From positions 114,384 to 178,383 of the forward strand of contig SIAK01000001.1 of NCBI GenBank assembly GCA_009691805.1: a stretch of DNA of 64,000 nt, read 5' to 3'. Below are positions 26,647-34,966 of the stretch, piece by piece. The stretch's first letter is position 1. Each line of letters begins with the position of its first letter. The translations under genes and the position numbers were made by a program. The DNA is from Phycisphaerales bacterium (GTDB lineage Bacteria > Planctomycetota > Phycisphaerae > Phycisphaerales > SM1A02). The notes under the pieces are model-generated. The model saw only the letters and a program-made list of their open reading frames with translations. It had not been told where the DNA came from and did no database searches.

Positions 26647-28101
26647 ATGAACGATCAGACAATTCAAAGGCCTGTTCTCGGAGATTTGAACGCCGCGGCA
26701 TTCACAATCGCACTCGGCTCACTCGCGATTCTCGCGCCCGAAAGGAGCGCGCTCGCCGATGTCCTCTTTGGTCCTGCAGCCCCCACAGCGCCAACCGTTG
26801 AAGTTTCGGTATCGCCCGCGCTTCCGCTCATGGTCGCGCTCGCGCCGATTCCACAAGAGGCTGCGCCAGTCATGGGCGCAGAACAAAATGCTCGTGATCC
26901 AACGCCTGTTGCAGTGAATGATTCGTGCGAATGGTTTGGCGGCAAGCCGTGGAGTGAGTGGAACACGATGACGGGAGATTGGGGCGGAGCGCGCACCGGT
27001 CTCATCGAGAACGGAGTGACGGTCGCGGGCAGTGCCATCATGGAATGGTCGAACGCGATTCAAGGTGGATCAGGCAAGGACAACACTGGTCGTGTCTTGC
27101 TCGATCTCAACACGACGTTTGATCTCGGAAAAATCTTTGACCTCAAGGGCGGCAGCGTGTTCCTTGATTTTCAGTACGCAGATACGGGCAACGGATTCAG
27201 CGTGCCTGAAGCGTTTCAACCGATTTCGAACATCGATCTTCCTGGCTCTGGACGCATCACGCAGATTTCGCAAGCGTGGTATCAACAGTATTTCGCCGAG
27301 GATATCTTGCGCGTGAAAGTAGGAAAGATCGATGCAAACGCGGAGTTCGGCTACACGCCTGCGCTCGCGGGCTTCATCAATCTTTCAGCTGCAGTCACAC
27401 CCACGAATCCGCTCATGCCAACCTATCCAAACCCTGCGTTTGGTGTGAATGCATTCTTGTATCCATGCAAAGAGTGTTATGTTGGATTCGGTCTCTATGA
27501 CGGTTCGCTCGCGGAAGGCGTGCAGACGGGCAACCTGGGGCCGAGCTCGCTGTGGGATGGCAATGGTGTGTACATGACTGCGGAAGCTGGTTTGACGATG
27601 GATAATCTTGGTCCATTTTCCGGCGTGCGTGCAGGGCTTGGAGCTTGGTGGTCAACCTCGCAACTCACAACTTTTTCAGGTGATGAACAAGATGGCGTCG
27701 GCGGTATCTATGGAATCGCGGAAGCGCGCGTGTGGCGCCCCGAAGGCGTCGGTGATGCTTCCTCTTGCCGACGCGGTTTGTGGATCGCAGGACAATTCGG
27801 TTGCACCGACTCCGGCGTGTTTGCTGCCGCGAATCAGATTGGATTCGGCGCAGCGCTCTCGGGTACTTTCTCAGGACGCGATCTCGACGGCGCGGGTGTG
27901 TACATCAGCTGGGTCGACTTCGCGAGCGGTGCAAACTTAGGCGATGGCTCGAACGAAACGATGGTCGAATGCTACTACGACGTTGCAGTCACGCCGTGGT
28001 TCCGTCTGAAGCCTGACATGCAGTTTGTCTTTGATCCTTCGGGCGATTCGACAGTCGACACCTCGGTGATCTTCACGCTGCGCGCAACGGTCACGTTCTA
28101 A
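26647..28101 (+). CDS. OprB-family carbohydrate-selective porin
   Basis: 484 residues with a good ribosome site (AAGGAG, seven bases before ATG). The leader has a hydrophobic segment ending near RSALADVLF, then a Pro/Ala-rich linker. The OprB domain starts at WSEWNTMTGDWGGARTGLIE, continues with GRVLLDLNTTFDL and VGKIDANAEFGYTPALAGFI, and ends in a beta-strand with terminal Phe (FTLRATVTF), the usual outer-membrane insertion signal. It forms a sugar or small-solute channel and implies an outer membrane. The gene is divergent from TerC. Confidence 0.93.
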   Translation: MNDQTIQRPVLGDLNAAAFTIALGSLAILAPERSALADVLFGPAAPTAPTVEVSVSPALPLMVALAPIPQEAAPVMGAEQNARDPTPVAVNDSCEWFGGKPWSEWNTMTGDWGGARTGLIENGVTVAGSAIMEWSNAIQGGSGKDNTGRVLLDLNTTFDLGKIFDLKGGSVFLDFQYADTGNGFSVPEAFQPISNIDLPGSGRITQISQAWYQQYFAEDILRVKVGKIDANAEFGYTPALAGFINLSAAVTPTNPLMPTYPNPAFGVNAFLYPCKECYVGFGLYDGSLAEGVQTGNLGPSSLWDGNGVYMTAEAGLTMDNLGPFSGVRAGLGAWWSTSQLTTFSGDEQDGVGGIYGIAEARVWRPEGVGDASSCRRGLWIAGQFGCTDSGVFAAANQIGFGAALSGTFSGRDLDGAGVYISWVDFASGANLGDGSNETMVECYYDVAVTPWFRLKPDMQFVFDPSGDSTVDTSVIFTLRATVTF

Positions 28102-28129
28102 ACGCAACTCTTCAACTTCTTTTCACGCG

Positions 28130-28160
28130 CGAGGCGGTCCCTACGGACTGCCTCGTGCCT
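28130..28160. terminator. Hairpin between porin and convergent ABC permease
   Basis: CGAGGCGGTCC / GGACTGCCTCG form an 11-bp stem with one G-U pair and a CTAC loop, between two convergent gene ends. The T-run on the + side is weak (CCTTTATC). It may act in both directions. Confidence 0.6.
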
Positions 28161-28937
28161 TTATCTCTGCACGAGAAAGCGACGGAGCAAGAGCCTGCTC
28201 GCAAGGCTCACGCATCCATAGACCGCGAATCCAACGAGCGCAGCGAGGAGCACTGCGACGAAGACGCGGTCGGTTTGAAAATTGCGCAGTCCCGTCGTGA
28301 CGAGAACACCAAGCGGCGCGCGGTCACCGCTGATACCCGCGATGAATTCGCCCGCGATCGTGCCAATCGTTGCAAGTCCCGCAGCAATGCGCAGGCCAGT
28401 CACGATGTTCGGCACAGCGCTGGGCAGCGCAAGCTTCCACCAGGTCTTCACGCGACTTGCGTTGAGGAGGTGGAAGAGTTCCTGTAAGTGCGGATCTGCG
28501 CTGCGTAAACCAGAGAGCGTGTTCGCAATCACGGGAAAGATGCTCACAATCGCAGCACTCGCGATGATCGATGGTCGTCCGTAGCCGAGCCAGACGACGA
28601 GGAGCGGTGCGATCGCGATGAGCGGCACCATCTGAAACAAGAGTGTGAGTGGATAGACGCTTTGCTCCACGCGGCGCGAGAGTGAGAGGACGCTTGCAAG
28701 CAGCACGCCAGCCGTCGCTGCGATGCCAAATCCAATCGCTGCGTTCATCGCGGTTTCGAAACAACCGATCAGAAACGGCTTCGGATCAGCCAAAAATGCG
28801 GTCGCCACCGCCCATGGCGAAGGGAGCATGAAGTCCTTCACTTCAAACAGAATCTTGCATGCCCACCAGAGCAAGATCACGACTGCGACAGTCGCTAATG
28901 GAGAAAGCGCGCGCACGAGTTGTTGTGTGCGCGTCAT
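28161..28937 (-). CDS. ABC transporter permease, NitT/TauT/ThiX type
   Basis: About 258 residues from ATG 28937 (MTRTQQLVRAL), which overlaps the ATPase stop by four bases; the listed TTG start is longer. BPD_transp_1 domain with six or so helices and the coupling EAA-like loop ELFHLLNASRVKTWWKLALPSAVPNIVTGLR, plus the AIAPLLVVWLGYGRPS motif typical of SsuC/TauC/ThiX permeases. It works with the ATPase upstream and probably with the divergent NMT1-like binding protein. Confidence 0.92.
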   Translation of the reverse strand: MTRTQQLVRALSPLATVAVVILLWWACKILFEVKDFMLPSPWAVATAFLADPKPFLIGCFETAMNAAIGFGIAATAGVLLASVLSLSRRVEQSVYPLTLLFQMVPLIAIAPLLVVWLGYGRPSIIASAAIVSIFPVIANTLSGLRSADPHLQELFHLLNASRVKTWWKLALPSAVPNIVTGLRIAAGLATIGTIAGEFIAGISGDRAPLGVLVTTGLRNFQTDRVFVAVLLAALVGFAVYGCVSLASRLLLRRFLVQR

Positions 28938-29695
28938 GTCCGCAACATCTTTCGCGTGTCTTGTGTGATCGCTCGGAGCATCGCTTCGCTCGCAATGCGC
29001 ACGGAGGTATTCAACTGCGGGGAAGTCCAAGAGGACGCGTCGCGTTCACCCGATGGCGTCGCCACGCGCGCGACGATGCGCGCAGGTCGCGGCGTGAGGA
29101 CGATGATTTCCTCGGCGAGATAAGCCGCTTCAGCCACGGAGTGCGTGACGAGAATCACCGTGAAACGCTCGCGTTCCCAGAGTTCGCGCAATTCTTCATC
29201 GAGCTCGTGTCGCGTGACATCGTCTAATCCGCTCATAGGCTCATCCAGCAGCAAGACCTTCGGTTTCGCGATGAGCGCGCGTGCAAGGGAAGCGCGCATG
29301 CGCATGCCGCCAGAAAGTTGTGCTGGTGTGCGAGCGTGTGCGTCACTGAGTTTCACGAGCGAGATTGCTTCGGCGGCGCGTTCGCGTGACTCCGCGCGCG
29401 TCATGCCGCGCAGTCGCAAGGGCAGTGCAACGTTGTCGAGCAGCGTGAGCCATGGGAGGAGGCGAGGCTCTTGAAACACAAACGCGCTTTCGCCGTCGCA
29501 GCGTGTTATCGAACCGGAGTCTGGCGCGTCAAGCCCACCAATCATGCGCAGCAATGTCGTCTTGCCGCAACCACTCGGACCGATGAGCGCGCAGCATCCT
29601 CCGACCTTCACCTCGAAGGAGACGCGATCGATTGCGAGCGTTTCGCCGAAGCATCGGCTGACGTTTTCTACTGTGATGGAAGCGGGGGCGAGCAT
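28934..29695 (-). CDS. ABC transporter ATP-binding protein, NitT/TauT/ThiZ type
   Basis: 253 residues. Walker A IGPSGCGKTTLLRMIGGL, Q-loop VFQEPRLLPW, signature PAQLSGGMRMRASLARAL, Walker B VLLLDEPMSGLDD, H-loop LVTHSVAEAAYLA. The EPRLLPW sequence after the Q-loop is typical of sulfonate, taurine and thiamine-precursor importers. It is translationally coupled to the permease and divergent from the binding-protein gene 90 bases away. Confidence 0.94.
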   Translation of the reverse strand: MLAPASITVENVSRCFGETLAIDRVSFEVKVGGCCALIGPSGCGKTTLLRMIGGLDAPDSGSITRCDGESAFVFQEPRLLPWLTLLDNVALPLRLRGMTRAESRERAAEAISLVKLSDAHARTPAQLSGGMRMRASLARALIAKPKVLLLDEPMSGLDDVTRHELDEELRELWERERFTVILVTHSVAEAAYLAEEIIVLTPRPARIVARVATPSGERDASSWTSPQLNTSVRIASEAMLRAITQDTRKMLRT

Positions 29696-29784
29696 GCGTC
29701 GAGGTTGGATGGAGGATGCGCGCGCGAGCCGCGCAAGTTTCTTCGGTCAAGCGTGGGATTGCGCAACAACACTACACTAAGGAG

Positions 29785-30780
29785 ATGGCATACCTCCAGC
29801 TTTCGTGCTCGCTTGCACTCGGCGTCGCGTTCATACTTGGAGGTTGCGGCGATGCAGCCGCGTCGAAGGCAGACGCAGGCAAGCCGATTGCTGCGACGTT
29901 GCAATTGAACTGGGTTGCCGAGCCGGAGTTTGGTGGCTTTTACGCTGCGCGCGATGGAGGATTCTTCAAAGACGCGGGACTCGATGTCACCGTGACGCAA
30001 GGCGGCGCGAGTATTCCGACGCCGCAATTGGTCGCGAGTGGCGCTGTAGATTTCGCGCTCGTTTCCGCATCGCAAATCCTCGAGATCGCGGCCGCGGGAG
30101 GTGATCTTGTCGCCCTCTTTACCGTTTTTCAAGACAACCCGCGCGGCGTGATGGTGCATGAGAGTGCGCCATGGAAAACGCTCGAGGAACTCTGGAGAAG
30201 CGATGCCACGATTGCCATTGAAGAGGGACTTGCGGAGTACGTCTGGGTGCAGTCGAAGTACAGCGGAGGCAAGCTGAAGTGTGTGCCGTACACAGGGTCG
30301 TTCGCTCAATTCGTTGCCGACCCAAGGATGGCGAATCAGTGTTACGTCACCGCCGAGCCTGTGCAATTGGCACTGCAGCAACCCCCCGTTCCTGTGCGCG
30401 TGTTCAATTTGAACGAAGCGGGATTCAATCCATACGAGTGCGTGGTTGTGACACGGCGCAGCTTCTTCGATGAGCATCGCACGCGTTGCGAAGCATTCGT
30501 CCACGCCTGTCAGCAAGGATGGAACGCGTACCTCAAGGATCCAACCGCAGCGCACGCGACCATGCACACGCTGAATCCAGCGATGAGTCTCGACGCGATG
30601 CTCGGCGCGTTCAAAGTGCAACAGGACTTGGTGGAATCTGATGACACGAAGCGACTGGGCATCGGCGCGATGACGGAAGCGCGCTGGCAGCAAACGATCG
30701 ATCAACTCTTCGAGATCAAGCGCATTCCCTCGAAGCCCGTCGCCGCAAGCATCTATCACTGGAATTCAAGCGGGAATTGA
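29785..30780 (+). CDS. NMT1/THI5-like ABC substrate-binding lipoprotein
   Basis: About 331 residues from ATG 29785, which begins a lipoprotein signal (LGVAFILGGC). AAGGAG abuts this ATG directly, an unusual spacing, so a different start is possible; the ORF track begins 23 codons earlier. Family features: LQLNWVAEPEFGGFYAARDG, FFKDAGLDVTVTQGG, LVASGAVDFALVSAS, DNPRGVMVHESAPWKTLEEL. The opening resembles ThiY-type binding proteins for hydroxymethylpyrimidine or formyl-aminopyrimidine, so a thiamine-precursor importer is plausible. No TPP riboswitch was seen, and the substrate is inference. Confidence 0.85.
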   Translation: MAYLQLSCSLALGVAFILGGCGDAAASKADAGKPIAATLQLNWVAEPEFGGFYAARDGGFFKDAGLDVTVTQGGASIPTPQLVASGAVDFALVSASQILEIAAAGGDLVALFTVFQDNPRGVMVHESAPWKTLEELWRSDATIAIEEGLAEYVWVQSKYSGGKLKCVPYTGSFAQFVADPRMANQCYVTAEPVQLALQQPPVPVRVFNLNEAGFNPYECVVVTRRSFFDEHRTRCEAFVHACQQGWNAYLKDPTAAHATMHTLNPAMSLDAMLGAFKVQQDLVESDDTKRLGIGAMTEARWQQTIDQLFEIKRIPSKPVAASIYHWNSSGN

Positions 30781-30843
30781 GCGACGCGCAGATCGTCTGA
30801 CGTCACGCACGCGCCACACTCGCGCCGCGCGAGCGCTTAAATC

Positions 30844-33471
30844 TCACACATCGAGGTTCTTGACTTCAAGCGCATGCTTCTCGATGTAGGCGCGGCGGCG
30901 TTCCACATCTTCGCCCATGAGGACGGAGAAGAGCACATCTGCTTCGCTTGCGCTTTCGACCGTGACGCGCACGAGTGTGCGCCGCGTTGGATCCATCGTC
31001 GTTTCCCACAACTGCAGCGGTTCCATTTCGCCTAGACCCTTGAAGCGTTTCACTTCAATGCCGCGGCGACCAACCTCAAGCAGGCTCTTCACGATGCTCG
31101 GCACATTCGCAGCTTCGACAAGCCCTGTGTCCTTTTTGCCGGTGGAAACGGCGGCCTCGCCAGTTGTCGCATCGGTCTCGGTCACAGAGACAACTTCCAC
31201 CGCCTTCGCCTTCTTCGGATCCTCGACCGTCCATGCATAACGCGCGGGCAATCGTTCGCCCGTGACAGACTCTTCTTGCACGAGACCGTAGTCATCGATC
31301 GCGATGTGCCACGCTTGCAGCGCGACGAACAATCGCTCGAGCTCGCGATTTTCATGCAGCTCGCGCAGGCGTCCAAGCTTGCGTCGATCGACCTTCTGAT
31401 CGGGCGCGAGCGTGTCGTCGAGAATGAGTTCCATGCGCGCAACTTCCGCGCGCGCCGCTTCCTCGCTGTGGAAAAGCGCGGATCCTTCGTTGTGCACGAG
31501 GTGCCATGTTGGAAGTTTGTGCTGTCCAAGCGGATCTGCATGGCGCGCAGCAAGCAGGTGCAAGAACTGAATACCTCGTCGCTGCGAGACGCCGATGAGT
31601 TCGCCGAGTCGTTCAAGCGCACGCACCATCCGTCGAATCTCTTCGCCTTGTACGCGATGCAACGGCTGACCATCATCACCACGCACGACGAAACTAGCGT
31701 GTGGGATTGCAAGATTGACGAGCGACTCATTCATCTGACGATCGTTGAGCACATAGTGCGAATTTCGCCCGCGAATCACCTGATACAGCGGTGGTTGCGC
31801 GATGAAGATTTTCCCCTGTCGGACGAGCTCGCCCATGTGACGGAAGAGGAACGTGAGCAAGAGCGTGCGGATGTGCGAACCGTCCACATCGGCGTCAGTC
31901 ATGATGATGATGCGACCGTAACGTAACTTCGCGATATCGAAGTCTTCGCCGATGCCGCACTGCAATGCTTGAATGAGGATGCGGATTTCTTCGAACCCAA
32001 GCACCTTGTCGAGTCGCGCCTTTTCGACGTTGAGCAACTTGCCGCGCAGAGGAAGAATCGCTTGATGCACATGGTCGCGTCCACCCTTGGCGCTTCCACC
32101 TGCGGAATCTCCCTCGACGATGAACATCTCGGTGCGCTCAACATCATCCGACGAGCAGTCGGAAAGTTTGTGAGGCATGCCGCCAGACTCAAGCGCGCCC
32201 TTGCGCTTGATCAGTTCGCGAGCTTTGCGTGCAGCCTCGCGCGCTTCCGCAGCGAGCACAGCGCGCAGACTCATCTCCTTCGCTTCCTTGGGATGCTCTT
32301 CGAGCCAGGCAGCGAGTTTTTCAGAGAGCGCTGCAGAAACAAACGTTTCGATCTCTTCGTTGAGCAGCTTCTCCTTCGTCTGATTGTTGAACTGCGGATT
32401 GGGCAGTTTCACGCTGACGACGGTGACAAGTCCTTCGCGAAGATCATCGCCACTCGGCACGAGATCCTTGATGTAGTTGTTCTTGCGCGCGTAGCTGTTA
32501 ATCGTGCGCGTGAGTGCAGCCTTGAAGCCTTGCACGTGCGTTCCGCCGTCGCGATTGGGAATGTTGTTGCCGAACGCGAGCGTCGTCTCGTTGGAGCTGT
32601 CCGTGTATTGCATCGCGAAGTCGAGCGTGAACGATTGCGCCCGATCTTCCGTCGTAAACGCGATCACGGGTGATTGTCTCGTCTTCTCACGGTTCATCCA
32701 CGCGACATAGCCGCCGATGCCTTCTGCACGGGGAAACGTGAGGTCGCGCATGTCGCCGTTCTTGTCGACGCGCTCGTCGACGAGTCGAATGACGACACCA
32801 GGATTGAGAAAGCTCAATTCACGAAGTCGGTGTTCAAGCGTTTCGAAACGGAACTCGATATCGGGAAAAATCGTGGTGTCCGGAAGAAACGAGATTGTCG
32901 TTCCCGATCGCTTCGTGCCCATCGGAAGCGGAGTCGTCGTTGCAATTTGGCGCAACGGCTCGGTGACTTCTCCACGCGCGAATGCGATGTGATACGTCTT
33001 CTCGTTCTTCAGAACTTCGACGACAGTCCATTCCGACAGCGCGTTGACGCACTTCACGCCAACACCGTGGAGACCTCCCGAAACCTTGTACGCGTTGTCG
33101 CTGAACTTTCCACCCGCGTGCACTTCCGTCAGAATCACTTCGACCGCGGGGCGACCGTTGATCGACGGATCCTCGTGGCGCATGAGATCCACCGGCATGC
33201 CGCGACCGTCATCAATCACAGTGCAGCTGCCGTCGACGCCGATGCGCACGGTCACGGAAGTTGCGAAGCCAGCCATCACCTCATCGATCGCGTTGTCGAC
33301 GCACTCGTAGACCAGGTGGTGCAGCGCGTTGAGCCCCGTTCCGCCGACGTACATGCCTGGTCGCTTACGAATCGCTTCGAGTCCTTCGAGGACCTGAATC
33401 GATTCAGCGGTGTACTCCGCGAGTGCTGCAACAGGCGGGATTTCAGAAGCGGGAGTGTGGATTTCGGGCAT
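30844..33471 (-). CDS. gyrB: DNA gyrase subunit B
   Basis: 875 residues. GHKL ATPase domain: LEAIRKRPGMYVGG, ECVDNAIDEVMAGF, VHAGGKFSDNAYKVSGGLHG; the QTK loop is NQTKEKL. The Toprim domain has FIVEGDSAGGSAKGGRD and IIMTDADVDGSHIRTLLLTF. The C-terminal tail RFKGLGEMEPLQLWETTMDP and YIEKHALEVKNLDV is diagnostic for GyrB. It is longer than the ~640-residue GyrB class because of about 190 residues between QVIRG and the RFKGLGEM block, comparable to E. coli GyrB. gyrA, recF and dnaN are not adjacent. Confidence 0.97.
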   Translation of the reverse strand: MPEIHTPASEIPPVAALAEYTAESIQVLEGLEAIRKRPGMYVGGTGLNALHHLVYECVDNAIDEVMAGFATSVTVRIGVDGSCTVIDDGRGMPVDLMRHEDPSINGRPAVEVILTEVHAGGKFSDNAYKVSGGLHGVGVKCVNALSEWTVVEVLKNEKTYHIAFARGEVTEPLRQIATTTPLPMGTKRSGTTISFLPDTTIFPDIEFRFETLEHRLRELSFLNPGVVIRLVDERVDKNGDMRDLTFPRAEGIGGYVAWMNREKTRQSPVIAFTTEDRAQSFTLDFAMQYTDSSNETTLAFGNNIPNRDGGTHVQGFKAALTRTINSYARKNNYIKDLVPSGDDLREGLVTVVSVKLPNPQFNNQTKEKLLNEEIETFVSAALSEKLAAWLEEHPKEAKEMSLRAVLAAEAREAARKARELIKRKGALESGGMPHKLSDCSSDDVERTEMFIVEGDSAGGSAKGGRDHVHQAILPLRGKLLNVEKARLDKVLGFEEIRILIQALQCGIGEDFDIAKLRYGRIIIMTDADVDGSHIRTLLLTFLFRHMGELVRQGKIFIAQPPLYQVIRGRNSHYVLNDRQMNESLVNLAIPHASFVVRGDDGQPLHRVQGEEIRRMVRALERLGELIGVSQRRGIQFLHLLAARHADPLGQHKLPTWHLVHNEGSALFHSEEAARAEVARMELILDDTLAPDQKVDRRKLGRLRELHENRELERLFVALQAWHIAIDDYGLVQEESVTGERLPARYAWTVEDPKKAKAVEVVSVTETDATTGEAAVSTGKKDTGLVEAANVPSIVKSLLEVGRRGIEVKRFKGLGEMEPLQLWETTMDPTRRTLVRVTVESASEADVLFSVLMGEDVERRRAYIEKHALEVKNLDV

Positions 33472-33767
33472 AGGAAAATCGCGAGGGAATTCGATCTCGC
33501 GCAGTGCATTTTCGCGAACCTGTAGCCTACCAAAACCCCTTCCTTTTTTGGTGAAACAGCACTCTTCGGAGGTGCCATTCTTGACCCAATCTCGCGCGAA
33601 TTTTGAGGCAGATTTGGAGCGCAGGAGTCGATGCGGAGAGAACTTTCGGAGGACTCGCGCGTTCTATACTTCAGCCCCGCGAGAGGAGTGACGCACGAGC
33701 GCAGCAAATGCCGATGAATGTGCTCCGCAAGCCTCAAGCGACACGGTGTGAGACCTCCTGTTTAGTG
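33472..33767. other. Spacer between divergent gyrB and amidase genes
   Basis: About 296 bases that must hold both promoters. The only structure I see is a short inverted repeat ACCAAAA...TTTTGGT at 33529-33552 on the gyrB side. No convincing -35/-10 pair could be assigned by eye. Confidence 0.5.
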
Positions 33768-34655
33768 ATGGAAAGTGAAGCCGACCGCATCATGGAACGA
33801 ACCCCACACGAAACACGGATTGCACCCTTCGCGGATTCCGCTGCAGCGCGTGAACCGATGGATGCTGTCGCCGATCCGCTGCGCACGAGCGCGCTTCTTT
33901 CACCACAGGCATTGACCGCAAGTGGACGGCGAGCATTCCTCGGCATCGCGACACTTTTTACGCTCGCAGCATGCGCGCCGAAGCAAACGACTGCAATCAG
34001 TTCAGCTCCGAGTCGACCCGATGGCATTTGGGATAGCGGACCTGCTGCTGCGACGACTGCGCGCGCGTCTGCACCGACGCAGCCGAAGCAGATAGCGAAA
34101 GCACCTGCGACTGCTCTCGTGAGTTCTGGCGGTCCTGCCGCGCTCGCTTGGGCGAAGCCTCGCGGACTTTGGGCGAAAGGTGCGCCTGAGATTGCACTCA
34201 TGAATCCGATGCTTCCCGTGACTTCCATCACGGTGCATCACGATGGTCTTGACAAGTTAGTGACTGGAACGGGTACGCAAGAGATGGCAGATCGCATTGA
34301 TCTCTATCGCGTCGGTCATCGCGCGAAGGGTTGGGGCGACATCGGCTATCACCTCATCATCGATCGTTCAGGCGCGCTTTGGCAAGGGCGATCGATTCGT
34401 TTCCAAGGCGCGCATGTGAAGAATCGCAATGAGGGAAACATTGGCGTGCTTGTGATGGGCAACTTTCAGATTCAGCAGCCGACAAAGGCGCAACTGACAA
34501 CGCTGACGCGCGTGCTCACCGACTTGCGCATGCAATATCACGTCGCGAAACCTCGCATCTATTCGCATCGCGAATGGAAGGGCGCTGCGACAAGTTGCCC
34601 TGGCGACAAACTACAACTTGCGTTTGCGAAAATCCGCGTTGCGCAACGCGCTTGA
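33768..34655 (+). CDS. N-acetylmuramoyl-L-alanine amidase (Amidase_2/PGRP fold), exported
   Basis: About 295 residues from ATG 33768; ATGs at 33714 and 33792 are alternatives. SGRRAFLGIATLFTLAACAPK is a twin-arginine-like signal with a lipobox Cys, so the protein is probably a lipoprotein. The catalytic domain has zinc ligands in SITVHHDGLD, the second His later in YSHREWKGAATSCPGDKL with its Cys, and the core WGDIGYHLIIDRSGALWQGR and GNIGVLVMGNF. It would cleave the amide between MurNAc and the peptide stem. Pro/Ala-rich linker at residues ~75-115. Confidence 0.87.
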   Translation: MESEADRIMERTPHETRIAPFADSAAAREPMDAVADPLRTSALLSPQALTASGRRAFLGIATLFTLAACAPKQTTAISSAPSRPDGIWDSGPAAATTARASAPTQPKQIAKAPATALVSSGGPAALAWAKPRGLWAKGAPEIALMNPMLPVTSITVHHDGLDKLVTGTGTQEMADRIDLYRVGHRAKGWGDIGYHLIIDRSGALWQGRSIRFQGAHVKNRNEGNIGVLVMGNFQIQQPTKAQLTTLTRVLTDLRMQYHVAKPRIYSHREWKGAATSCPGDKLQLAFAKIRVAQRA

Positions 34656-34667
34656 TGCGCGCGCCGA

Positions 34668-34946
34668 TCACTTCGTGTCGCGTCGCGGTGCGAAGTCTTG
34701 CGCGAAGATGCCCGTCTTCACGCGCTCATCATCGGCTGCGAGCTTCGCTTCAAACTTCGGATCCGCGGCTTCTTGTTTGTTGACAAGCTTCCACGCAACC
34801 CAACCGATCGCTGCCATGCCAACAAGTGTCACCGCATAGACGAGAAGGGTCGGCACGAGTCCGAGTGGCGCCGCCTTCGTCAACGTGGGAACTGCATCCG
34901 CAGCAGCGGGCGGAACGAGAAGCAGGAGTGGGGTGAAGTCGAACAC
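34668..34946 (-). CDS. Small membrane protein downstream of xylB, unrecognised
   Basis: About 92 residues from GTG 34946; the longer listed ORF would overlap xylB. Two hydrophobic segments (FTPLLLLVPPAAADA and LVPTLLVYAVTLVGMAAIGWVAWKL) are followed by a charged cytoplasmic-type tail (DPKFEAKLAADDERVKTG). No family recognised. It sits 20 bases after the xylulokinase stop on the same strand. Confidence 0.6.
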   Translation of the reverse strand: MFDFTPLLLLVPPAAADAVPTLTKAAPLGLVPTLLVYAVTLVGMAAIGWVAWKLVNKQEAADPKFEAKLAADDERVKTGIFAQDFAPRRDTK

Positions 34947-34966
34947 GCGCAGGAGTGTAGGGATAA

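Noticed and set aside
29696-29784. TPP riboswitch before the NMT1/THI5-like gene
   Set aside because: The spacer is under 100 bases and lacks the CUGAGA and related conserved segments.
30819-30833. CTCGCGC-C-GCGCGAG inverted repeat between the convergent binding-protein and gyrB genes
   Set aside because: The loop is too short and there is no T-run, so it is not a convincing terminator.
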